Assembly: GCA_016214285.1 (NCBI GenBank)
Contig: JACROV010000055.1
Coordinates: forward strand, 1 to 42,713
DNA: 42,713 bases
Origin: Candidatus Omnitrophota bacterium
GTDB taxonomy: Bacteria > Omnitrophota > Gorgyraeia > Zapsychrales > Zapsychraceae
Direction of reading: 5' to 3'
The notes below the pieces were generated by a model. That model was not told the origin of the DNA. It ran no database searches and saw only the letters and a list, made by a program, of their open reading frames with translations. This document shows, one piece after another, positions 1 through 5,974 of the stretch. Within the stretch, counting starts at the first letter, position 1; each line of letters begins with the position of its first letter. Position numbers and translations under genes: made by a program.

Positions 1-1
1 G

Positions 2-1048
2 CATCGCGCTGAGATAAAACGGTGTCCGGTTTGTGCCAAAGAGCATAAAGGTTTTTTCCCTCAAGACGTCAAAGCCCGCGTTCAATATGGGCAGCACTTT
101 AAAGCGTTGGTCGTGTATCTCAGAGGATATCAGCTGCTTCCTTCCGCCCGAACGGCTGAACTGTTCCGGGACATCTTTAAAGCCGCCGTCAGCGAAGGGA
201 CGCTGGATACCATTTTACGAGAAAGCGCCGAAAATCTTGCGGCCTTTATGGATGATCTCAAAAAGCAAATGATTGATGCGCCAGTGGCGCATTTTGATGA
301 AACAGGTCTTTCTCAGAATGGGAAGAATCACTGGCTGCATACCGTCAGCACCCCTGAAGCCGCCTATTACGCGATGCATCCCAAGAGAGGCACAGAAGCG
401 ATGGATACAATCGGCATCTTGCCTGAATTTCAGGGCACGGCGGTGCATGATGGCTGGCCGGCGTATTTTCAATACGAGCAATGCCGGCATGGGTTGTGCA
501 ACGCGCATCATTTACGCGAATTGATTTTTATCAAAGAGCAGCTCAAACGATCCTGGCCCCAGCTGATGATCGACTGCCTGCTGAAGATCAAAGAAAAAGT
601 TGCACAGGCTAAAGAGCAAGGGCAAACGTCTTTAAACGATTGGCAAATGTCCTATTGGCGCAATCGCTATCAATCCATCCTCGCGCGGGGGTATCGGGCC
701 AATCCGTGGCATGATCCGCCGAAGACTCAAAGAAAACGGGGTCGTCCTGAAAAAGGCAAGGCGCGCTGCCTGGTCGAGCGCCTGGATCATCACCAAGATA
801 AGGTTTTGGCCTTCATGGCGGACTTTGAGGTCCCCTTTGATAATAATCTCGTTGAACGCGACGTACGCATGGCGAAGGTGAAACAGAAAATCTCCGGAAC
901 ATTTCGTTCCTCCAGTATGGCCAATGCCTTTTGTCGGATCCGCAGCTTTATTGCCACCGTGCGCAAACAAGGCCTTCAGCTTCGAGACGCCCTCGAATCT
1001 GTCTTCTCTTCTTCGCCTTTAATGCCTTTGGCTTTGTCAAAGACCTGA
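2..1048 (+). CDS. IS66-family transposase (TnpC), 5' end cut by window
   Basis: The reading frame is open from the first bases of the window, so the N-terminus lies outside. The visible part starts with the end of a zinc-finger motif (CPVCAKEH), followed by the helical linker and the DDE catalytic core. The likely acidic residues are the D of HFDETG, the D of VHDGW and the E of NLVERDVR. The C-terminal helix (SFIATVRKQG...ALESVF) is the usual IS66 ending. The enzyme would cut and join the ends of its own element. The stop codon sits inside TGAGTAGTTAC, which resembles an IS66-type right end reading ...TTAC, so the element probably ends near 1055. No accessory TnpA/TnpB can be judged from here. 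The family call is secure; the element boundary is inference. Confidence 0.93.
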   Translation, partial: HRAEIKRCPVCAKEHKGFFPQDVKARVQYGQHFKALVVYLRGYQLLPSARTAELFRDIFKAAVSEGTLDTILRESAENLAAFMDDLKKQMIDAPVAHFDETGLSQNGKNHWLHTVSTPEAAYYAMHPKRGTEAMDTIGILPEFQGTAVHDGWPAYFQYEQCRHGLCNAHHLRELIFIKEQLKRSWPQLMIDCLLKIKEKVAQAKEQGQTSLNDWQMSYWRNRYQSILARGYRANPWHDPPKTQRKRGRPEKGKARCLVERLDHHQDKVLAFMADFEVPFDNNLVERDVRMAKVKQKISGTFRSSSMANAFCRIRSFIATVRKQGLQLRDALESVFSSSPLMPLALSKT

Positions 1049-1080
1049 GTAGTTACCACTGATTTATAAATGGTCAATAC

Positions 1081-1281
1081 CTAATGACCGTGGATTTGTT
1101 GAAATGAAAATTCATCGATGCTGGCCCGCTTTTTGGCGTGTTCAATGGTCATGCTTACAATATTACCGTCTTTGTCTAAATCCAGCAGAACGTTCTCACT
1201 CAGATCCCGTGTCTCAACCGCATCATTTTCTGTGAAGGTGACCAGAAGCGTGTCCGTATCTTGAAAATATTTAATGTTCAT
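1081..1281 (-). CDS. DUF2283 family small protein
   Basis: A 66-residue protein with the DUF2283 pattern: MNIKYFQDTDTLLVTF near the start, then a central acidic segment (LDLDKDGNIVSMTIEHA) and a short C-terminal tail. Family members have no defined activity. They are often encoded beside a small partner, as here. The ATG is preceded by a strong AAGGAGG about 9 nt upstream. The start overlaps the end of the upstream partner gene by 11 bp, so the two are translated from one minus-strand transcript. A toxin-antitoxin-like arrangement is possible but unproven. A second, diverged DUF2283 gene lies at 2083-2298. Confidence 0.85.
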   Translation of the reverse strand: MNIKYFQDTDTLLVTFTENDAVETRDLSENVLLDLDKDGNIVSMTIEHAKKRASIDEFSFQQIHGH

Positions 1282-1525
1282 CTGTCATTCCCTCCTTGAA
1301 TGAACGGTCAAAAAAGGCATTATGCACTGTCTCCGCGTCCGCTAATAATATCACACGTAAATATCTGTCCCCCGCTTCGGGAATTCTGGCCCATCGCCTG
1401 ATACGGCCATCTATCTGGATGACTTCCGCGACAGGGTTGACTATTGCACGCTTTATCCATGATAATTCAATCATTTTTCTGTCCCGCCGTTCACGGACAG
1501 TTAGAAAATACTGCGTAAATTTCAT
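1271..1525 (-). CDS. small DUF4258-like partner of the DUF2283 protein
   Basis: An 84-residue protein starting MKFTQYF, with a conserved core (IDGRIRRWARIPEAGDRYLRV) and the ending NAFFDRSFKE. I recognise this type from many bacterial genomes as the upstream neighbour of DUF2283, and it is similar to DUF4258-like small proteins. A longer start 21 bp upstream is possible, but the ATG at 1525 fits the usual family start and has AAAGGC just before it. A TATACT-like -10 sits about 10 nt upstream, with no clear -35. The function is unknown; the paired layout and small size are compatible with a toxin-antitoxin module. Confidence 0.75.
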   Translation of the reverse strand: MKFTQYFLTVRERRDRKMIELSWIKRAIVNPVAEVIQIDGRIRRWARIPEAGDRYLRVILLADAETVHNAFFDRSFKEGMTDEH

Positions 1526-1577
1526 GCCTTTAAAAGTATAACACACTGCGTCAGTTTGAGGGTCATATTTAATTCTG

Positions 1578-1706
1578 GAACACGCAGTTTAGGCAGCGCC
1601 AACCTCCAAATGCGTTATGTAAATTTCTCCATGAAGTCTGAATTTTACCTCAGGCAACATATCCATCGTCTTCGCGTTCAATAATAGCTGTTAAATGATA
1701 TTTCAT
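1578..1706 (-). pseudogene. decayed hicB plus start of hicA
   Basis: This stretch is nearly identical to the intact hicB/hicA junction at 3729-3961, but it lacks the 104 bp corresponding to 3803-3906. On the minus strand it begins with the same first 18 residues as HicB (MKYHLTAIIEREDDGYVA) and then meets a stop at the deletion junction. The rest of hicB follows out of frame, then the first eight codons of hicA (MALPKLRV) before homology ends at 1578. It therefore encodes neither an antitoxin nor a toxin. Confidence 0.85.
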
Positions 1707-1905
1707 CCGCGCCTCCCGGCCTTATTTTTCACCCGATACAGGGGGTGAAAACAGTTATTCCGGATTTCGATATTCGAATTCTTTGTTATATCGAACCGGC
1801 ATGAGTGACATCAATATAAGTATAATGTATGAGAAATGAATATTCAATAAATTCTACGATAAATTCTACGATAACGTTTATAAAAGTTATGTTATACTTT
1901 TTCGA

Positions 1906-2001
1906 GTGAAGACCCCGAAAAAGACGCGGCGGAAGTTTCGACGGCGGGGCGCATTCCACGTCCACATCGTCGTGTGCGCCGACGGCAAAAGGAGGCGTTA
2001 A
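1906..2001 (+). pseudogene. truncated GIY-YIG gene remnant
   Basis: This matches the first 26 or so codons of the intact GIY-YIG gene at 4237 (VKTPKKTRRKF, then HIVVCADG), then jumps to the last codons and stops. Only 31 residues remain. The GIY half-motif and the catalytic residues are lost, so no nuclease can be made. The upstream region, including the TATACT box, is preserved. Confidence 0.8.
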
Positions 2002-2082
2002 TAGGAGAACGAATAACCACATGAAAACATATCTTTGGAATAATACATCCCTCCCAAAGTGCCTGGCACCGTTACTTTCCGG

Positions 2083-2298
2083 CTACGCCATCTGCATATG
2101 CTGATACAACGGTTTAGCCACAGCCTTGAAGAAATTTGAGGCGTTGAGAATCTCAATGCTAATCACCTTGCCATTTCCATCAAGTTCGATATGTATTCCG
2201 GGTGCGATCTCCAGAGATTCTTCTTCATTGCCTTTTTGAGTGACAATATAAAGCACGTCTGATTTTGAGTCATAATTGACCAATGGTTTCTTTTTCAT
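2083..2298 (-). CDS. DUF2283 family protein
   Basis: A 71-residue protein (MKKKPLVNYDSKSDVLYI...) with the DUF2283 pattern of a short beta-rich core ending in GIHIELDGNGKVISIEILNAS. A GTG 12 bp further upstream is in frame, but a GGAGG lies 11 nt before the ATG at 2298 and directly abuts the GTG, so the ATG is preferred. No partner gene is adjacent, unlike the 1081-1525 pair. The function is unknown. Confidence 0.8.
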   Translation of the reverse strand: MKKKPLVNYDSKSDVLYIVTQKGNEEESLEIAPGIHIELDGNGKVISIEILNASNFFKAVAKPLYQHMQMA

Positions 2299-2486
2299 GT
2301 CTTTTCCCACCTCCCCGAGGTTATGCGGCTGTGTTTTTGATATGGCTTAAATTCCCGGAATTTCCATCTCATTGCCTCTGTCTCCGCCGCGAAGATGGCC
2401 GCCGGACACTCCCTGAGTGGCTTGGCTCGTCCTAACCCGGATGCCGGTCGCGAGCGCCGTGAATCACGCCTGTAATCCAGATTTCG

Positions 2487-2606
2487 TCAGATGACGCGGG
2501 GCCCGCCGATGATGATCCCGGCCATGATGAGCGTCATGAGGATCATGTATCCCAGGGTGTGCTGGCCCCGCTTTTGGCGGGGCCGGGCGTTTTGGGATAA
2601 TTTCAT
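2487..2606 (-). pseudogene. pilin-like N-terminal fragment carrying a palindrome
   Basis: A 39-residue reading frame whose ATG overlaps the stop of the nucleotidyltransferase gene by 4 bp. The product (QHTLGYMILMTLIMAGIII core) resembles the hydrophobic N-terminal helix of Flp/class III-type pilins, which normally reads GQTTxEYxxLM. A perfect palindrome (GGCCCCGC-ttttg-GCGGGGCC, about 2564-2584) adds residues PRQKRG after NAR. A second, shorter copy of the same fragment without the palindrome lies at 3458-3520. The pilin assignment rests on a short hydrophobic match and is tentative. Confidence 0.35.
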
Positions 2607-3205
2607 GTCAGGTTTGACTTCCTTATTTTTGGCGTCAACAAAATTTCCAAATCTGTCGAAATTTCGGGCATTTCCAGGACGCGCGCAAACTCTCTGACCA
2701 TATTTCGAATATATTTTTTATTAAGTTTGGAATGAATGTCGATAATTTCTCGAATATCCAGCATGTCCTGGGGGCGGTGGGCAACGGCTTTGAAGATGAT
2801 CAAATCTTCCGGTGTGGGCAAATAAAGGACGATATTTCCAGCCTTATGGGTTGTGCGTCTTTTTATCGCGTCTCGCTCAAAAGGTAAAAGCCCTAAGGAA
2901 ATATCAAGATTGGTGTCACTTGCTTTATGCGTCAGAAGCAATATCCTTTTGTTGCGTGCGAATTCAGCGGCATCTTTTATCCGGGATTGAAATCCGAAAT
3001 GGGGCGCCGTATTCAGGACATGTTCAATATTTTTTTCTTCGTCATCGATAAGAATAACAATATCCACATCCTTGGTGAATCGGGGTTTTCCTAGAACGCT
3101 GGCGGCGATGCCCCCGATAACCATCCATGGGCAGCCCAAGTCCTTCATGAATTCTTGCAGATCCGAGAACGGCTCCAAAAAAGTTTTGAATCCAGGAAAT
3201 CTCAT
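2603..3205 (-). CDS. nucleotidyltransferase-fold protein, AbiEii/DUF6036-like
   Basis: A 200-residue protein with the nucleotidyltransferase signature: a GG motif (MVIGGIAASVLG) at about residues 28-39, then PRFTKDVDIVI with the paired metal-binding aspartates at about 46-49. PTPEDLIIFKAVAHRPQDMLDI near residues 130-150 is the usual second block of this superfamily. Related proteins are toxins of AbiE/MNT-type systems or antibiotic-type nucleotidyltransferases. It is coupled by an ATGA overlap to the small gene 3202-3426 upstream, a layout typical of toxin-antitoxin pairs. Whether it is toxic is inference. Confidence 0.8.
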   Translation of the reverse strand: MRFPGFKTFLEPFSDLQEFMKDLGCPWMVIGGIAASVLGKPRFTKDVDIVILIDDEEKNIEHVLNTAPHFGFQSRIKDAAEFARNKRILLLTHKASDTNLDISLGLLPFERDAIKRRTTHKAGNIVLYLPTPEDLIIFKAVAHRPQDMLDIREIIDIHSKLNKKYIRNMVREFARVLEMPEISTDLEILLTPKIRKSNLT

Positions 3206-3426
3206 GGGATATTTTTCTTAAGCCGCGCCCATCGGCGGCGTACCACCCGGTTTTCATTGTCTTCATTAAAATTTACGTTTAAGGCAGTTCCCCACCGCAT
3301 TAAAGAGGCGGCCTGATGCAATTTCTGCTTGAAGGACAGTTTGCGTGTTTCATCTCGCTCAACCGCCCTTACGGCGGCCCATTTTTGTTTATATTGAATT
3401 GCCTGTTTTTTTGTCAGTTTGATCAT
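3202..3426 (-). CDS. small partner of the nucleotidyltransferase, putative antitoxin
   Basis: A 74-residue basic protein (MIKLTKKQAIQYKQKWAAV...) predicted to be mostly helical. I have no domain name for it, but proteins beginning KLTKKQAIEY recur directly upstream of nucleotidyltransferase-fold genes. Its stop overlaps the next start by 4 bp (ATGA), so the two are co-translated. The position before the catalytic partner suggests an antitoxin or accessory role. The ribosome site is weak. Confidence 0.65.
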   Translation of the reverse strand: MIKLTKKQAIQYKQKWAAVRAVERDETRKLSFKQKLHQAASLMRWGTALNVNFNEDNENRVVRRRWARLKKNIP

Positions 3427-3457
3427 TTCGCTTTTTCGTTCTTTCTGACCCCGGCCA

Positions 3458-3520
3458 TTATGAGTGCATGAGGATCAGGTATTCCAGGGTGTGCCGGGCG
3501 TTTTGGGATGATAATTTCAC
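3458..3520 (-). pseudogene. second pilin-like fragment
   Basis: A 20-codon remnant starting at a GTG that overlaps the hicA stop. It reads VKLSSQNARHTLEYLILMHS before a stop and matches the fragment at 2487-2606 without its palindrome. It is too short to be functional, and it is another sign that this patch has been duplicated and shuffled. Confidence 0.35.
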
Positions 3521-3753
3521 CTATTGATCCTCTCAAATTCACTTCGCGGCACGCCTGACTGTCGGATAATTGATTGTAATGTGCCGGCGCGAAGTTCTGT
3601 ATGGTCAGGTAACGGAACAGTAGTTGTAGTTCCCGATCCTTTCCTTTGCATTATGATATGGCTGCCTCTTCTTCTGACTTCGACAAAATTGTATTCAGAC
3701 AAAATACGGCATGCGTCTTTTCCAGAAAGAACACGCAGTTTAGGCAGCGCCAA
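3517..3753 (-). CDS. hicA: HicA-type mRNA interferase toxin
   Basis: A 78-residue protein with the double-stranded-RNA-binding-like HicA fold. SGKDACRILSEYNF is followed by RRRGSHIIMQR, which contains the catalytic histidine in GSH, and then by VPLPDHTELRAGTLQSIIRQSG. HicA toxins cleave mRNA unless bound by HicB. The gene follows hicB and overlaps its end by 14 bp, so toxin synthesis is coupled to antitoxin synthesis. The length is normal and all key residues are present, so this copy is probably active. Confidence 0.92.
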   Translation of the reverse strand: MALPKLRVLSGKDACRILSEYNFVEVRRRGSHIIMQRKGSGTTTTVPLPDHTELRAGTLQSIIRQSGVPRSEFERINR

Positions 3754-3961
3754 CCTCCAAATGCGTTATGTAAATTTCTCCATGAAGTCTGAATTTTACC
3801 TCTTTGGGAGAAGCTGTTTCAAAGAATAGCTCCAATGCTTCCCGAAGATTTTCACGCGCCTGTCCAATACTATCACCCTGGCTTGCAATATCCAGCTCCG
3901 GACATAAGGCAACATATCCATCGTCTTCGCGTTCAATAATAGCTGTTAAATGATATTTCAT
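3740..3961 (-). CDS. hicB: HicB-type antitoxin
   Basis: A 73-residue protein with the HicB partial RNase H-like fold: MKYHLTAIIEREDDGYVALCPELDIASQGDS followed by an ARENLREALELFFE helix. It would bind and neutralise HicA. No DNA-binding domain is visible at the C-terminus, so autoregulation is not evident. It is the first gene of the minus-strand hicB-hicA pair. A broken copy of the same pair lies at 1578-1706. Confidence 0.9.
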   Translation of the reverse strand: MKYHLTAIIEREDDGYVALCPELDIASQGDSIGQARENLREALELFFETASPKEVKFRLHGEIYITHLEVGAA

Positions 3962-4041
3962 CCGCGCCTCCCGGCCTTATTTTTCACCCGATACAGGGGG
4001 TGGAAACAGTTATTCCGGATTTCGATATTCGAATTTTATTA

Positions 4042-4123
4042 TAGGGTTATGCCCTTGACTACCACTTCCAGCATACGATGGGCACGAAATCCTGTTGCAC
4101 TGTTCATCAAAGGCATAACCCTA
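4042..4123. mobile_element. 82-bp MITE copy 1
   Basis: A non-coding 82-bp unit bounded by 17-bp terminal inverted repeats (TAGGGTTATGCCCTTGA with one mismatch at the other end). It is flanked on both sides by the same 8 bp, TTTTATTA, at 4034-4041 and 4124-4131. It is the exact reverse complement of the unit at 31335-31416. The otherwise near-identical duplicated block at 1578-2015 lacks it, so it inserted after that duplication. An 8-bp target duplication fits several transposase families, and the mobilising enzyme cannot be named from the ends alone. Confidence 0.92.
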
Positions 4124-4236
4124 TTTTATTATATCGAACCGGCATGAGTGACATCAATATAAGTATAATGTATGAGAAATGAATATTCAATAAATTCTAC
4201 GATAATGTTTATAAAAGTTATGGTATACTTTTTCAA

Positions 4237-4521
4237 GTGAAGACCCCGAAAAAGACGCGGCGGAAGTTTCGACGGCAGGGCACATTCCACGTCTACATCG
4301 TCGTGTGCGCCGACGGGACGTATTACACCGGCTCGACCGGCGACCTTCAAAAACGCGTCGAATCGCACAACAAGGGGAGAGGCGCGAAGTATCTGCGGGG
4401 CAAACTGCCGGTAAAGGTTGTATTCGCGCGCGGATACAGGTATTATAAGCATGCGCTGATGGCGGAACGCAAGATCAAGGCCTTGACCCGACGGGAAAAA
4501 GAAGCTTTAATAGGGGACTAA
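4237..4521 (+). CDS. GIY-YIG domain endonuclease-like protein
   Basis: A 94-residue protein of the single-domain YhbQ/UPF0213 type. HVYIVVCADGTYYTGSTGDLQKRVESHN holds the split GIY...YIG-like motif (VYI and YTG) and the downstream Arg. LMAERKIKALTRREKEALI is the usual C-terminal part, including the catalytic-type Glu. The start is GTG, since no in-frame ATG exists upstream. A TATACT box lies only 8 nt before the GTG and no Shine-Dalgarno is seen, so the mRNA may be nearly leaderless. The cellular role of this family is unsettled. A truncated copy is at 1906-2001. Confidence 0.85.
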   Translation: MKTPKKTRRKFRRQGTFHVYIVVCADGTYYTGSTGDLQKRVESHNKGRGAKYLRGKLPVKVVFARGYRYYKHALMAERKIKALTRREKEALIGD

Positions 4522-4530
4522 CGTAAAAAC

Positions 4531-4698
4531 CCAATGACAAATGATCAAATGACAAATTAATGACAAATGTCCAATTCCTCCTCCCCGCAGGGAGCCTTTG
4601 GCCAAAGGGAGCCTAACGGCAAATGGATTAACTTATTTTGCATTTGGCATTAGGTATTAATTTGACATTTGTCATTTGCTCATTTGACATTTTTTGTC
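4531..4698. repeat. long imperfect inverted repeat before the 4702 gene
   Basis: The arms at about 4531-4575 (AATGACAAATGATCAAATGA...) and 4649-4695 (...TCATTTGCTCATTTGACATT) are largely complementary. The centre carries a GC-rich palindromic unit (TCCCCGCAGGGAGCC, 4580-4613). A related hairpin of the same TGACATTTGTCATT type lies at 5455-5580, so the 4702-5451 gene is bracketed by two copies. It could act as a transcript-end structure or be a mobile palindromic repeat. Confidence 0.75.
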
Positions 4699-4701
4699 AC
4701 C

Positions 4702-5451
4702 ATGAAAAAACAATCAAGCATTGTTAAAAATATCGCCCTCCTCGCGCTCTTTTTCGCGCTGGGGTATCAGGGGTACAAGCTCGCCGGGCAGTATATCTAC
4801 GAGAACGCTGTCCTTCGACAGATCATCACCCGGCTCGAGGCGGATTCCCGGGCCGCGGAAGTTTTGGTGACCGGCGTCAATTACAGCGAGGCCGAGCAGA
4901 AGACCTACACGACGATCAAATTCCTGGAATACGACAGTCAGGGGAACCCGCTGGACCCGAAATATTTCACGTTTTCGGGGAACATCATCCAGTTCCAGTC
5001 GCTTGTTGTCCGCTTCGATGACCTGCTCGTCCGTCAGGGCGACCGGCTCAAGGGTAAAAGCGTTTACCTTTTCTGGAAGGTCTTTATGCTTGACGGCAAA
5101 AACACCCGGGAATACGATATCACCAAAATTCATGAAGTGCCGCAGGGTTACAAGCTCGATGCTGGCCAGAGGCTCCTCCCCCTCGGGGGACCTCTGGCTG
5201 CGGGGAGGGACAATCCCGTCGAAACCAGATTCTGGGCGCGTTTTTGGGAATACGCGCTGGATCCCTCCCCGCAGGGAGCTTCTGGCCGGACGGCCAGACT
5301 GGAAGGCATCAAGAACGCCCAGATCGAGGCGCCGGGGACGATGTTCGTTCCGGGGATCCTGTACACGATCAAGATCGAACACGACGGGGGCTTGCGCATC
5401 GACGCTTCGCCATTAGCGGGTATTTTGCGTGGAGAGAAAATACCATTTTGA
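4702..5451 (+). CDS. membrane-anchored protein of unknown function
   Basis: A 249-residue protein with one N-terminal membrane segment at about residues 9-25 (NIALLALFFALGYQGYKLAG), so the rest is probably periplasmic. I recognise no domain. The body is a mix of beta-type segments (KTYTTIKFLEYDSQGNPL). Two palindromic units lie inside the gene and are read through in frame: 5163-5209, giving LLPLGGPLAAGR, and 5263-5300, giving DPSPQGASGR. The ATG at 4702 is chosen over an upstream start at 4669 because the earlier codons lie in the repeat hairpin. It is flanked by two long inverted repeats. Confidence 0.7.
   Translation: MKKQSSIVKNIALLALFFALGYQGYKLAGQYIYENAVLRQIITRLEADSRAAEVLVTGVNYSEAEQKTYTTIKFLEYDSQGNPLDPKYFTFSGNIIQFQSLVVRFDDLLVRQGDRLKGKSVYLFWKVFMLDGKNTREYDITKIHEVPQGYKLDAGQRLLPLGGPLAAGRDNPVETRFWARFWEYALDPSPQGASGRTARLEGIKNAQIEAPGTMFVPGILYTIKIEHDGGLRIDASPLAGILRGEKIPF
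5163..5209. repeat. intragenic palindromic element, long form
   Basis: A 47-bp GC-rich unit inside the 4702 gene. Its reverse complement matches the unit at 11570-11626 inside the glycosyltransferase gene at all but a few positions. It is translated in frame. Confidence 0.8.
5263..5300. repeat. intragenic palindromic element, short form
   Basis: CCCTCCCCGCAGGGAGC followed by TTCTGGCCGGACGGCCAGA. It encodes DPSPQGASGR within the 4702 gene. A related unit at 8271-8300 encodes DPSPKGASGH in an unrelated protein. Confidence 0.78.
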
Positions 5452-5454
5452 AAA

Positions 5455-5580
5455 TGATTAATGATAAATGATCCAATGTCAAATTAATGACAAATATCCA
5501 ATTCCAAATTAGTTAAGTGATTTGACATTGGCCATTGGACATTAATTTGACATTTTTCATTTGCTCATTTGACATTTTTC
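5455..5580. repeat. imperfect inverted repeat, TGACATTTGTC type
   Basis: Arms such as AATGTCAAATTAATGACAAAT (about 5474-5495) and ATTAATTTGACATTTTTCAT (about 5543-5562) pair with each other. It is similar to the hairpin at 4531-4698 but lacks the GC-rich centre. It lies between the 4702 gene and the PCP_red-type gene; nothing else is seen between 5452 and 5640. Confidence 0.7.
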
Positions 5581-5647
5581 GTCCCCCTTGAGCTCCCGCT
5601 TGATCGCTTTTTTTTGGCCGTGTAGTTGTTTATCCGCGGAGGCTAAA

Positions 5648-5911
5648 GTGAGTATCTCATGGGAAGAAACCACGGAAGAAAAATTCAACCAGCTGCTTGA
5701 GAAAATCCCGGTCTTCCTGCGGGGTGTGGCGCGGGAAAAAGTCTCGAAAAAGGCCGAGGGCACTGCCGCCCGGGAAGGCCGGGCGCAGGTCACCGAGAAA
5801 GATCTCGTCGACGCCTTTTTCGCGGAAACCCCTTTCGGTTTTCACGGCCCGATGAAAAATGATATGGAGGGAATCGGCATTGATTATACCAGCTACGGTT
5901 ATCAGCGATGA
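5648..5911 (+). CDS. PCP_red-type small helical protein
   Basis: An 87-residue protein. EKIPVFLRGVAREKVSKKAEG at about residues 18-40, followed by QVTEKDLVDAFF, matches the small domain known from the C-terminus of protochlorophyllide reductase subunit B (PCP_red). It also occurs alone or in other redox proteins of non-phototrophs. The start is the GTG at 5648, which has GGAGG 8-12 nt upstream; a longer reading frame back to 5588 has no ribosome site. The gene stands 63 bp ahead of the patatin gene. No pigment-biosynthesis genes are nearby, so the role is unknown. Confidence 0.7.
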   Translation: MSISWEETTEEKFNQLLEKIPVFLRGVAREKVSKKAEGTAAREGRAQVTEKDLVDAFFAETPFGFHGPMKNDMEGIGIDYTSYGYQR

Positions 5912-5974
5912 CAAGAACCGATTCCAAACGTAACGATCTCGCGAAGGAAAAATGTTATGAGAAAGGTCTGAATA

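Larger units (their letters stand above)
1578..2015. repeat. degenerate duplicate of the 3729-4521 block
   Basis: The segment repeats the hicBA-GIY-YIG block with about 95 percent or better identity by eye. It carries one deletion in hicB, one deletion of roughly 180 bp in the GIY-YIG gene and a 12-bp tandem duplication (AAATTCTACGAT) near 1850-1875. It lacks the 82-bp MITE that interrupts the other copy at 4042-4123. The stretch 1549-2082 has no intact gene. Confidence 0.88.

Noticed and set aside
4129-4452. A 107-codon minus-strand frame overlapping the GIY-YIG gene
   Set aside because: Antisense to a recognised domain protein; a parallel shadow exists over the decayed copy at 1786-2022.
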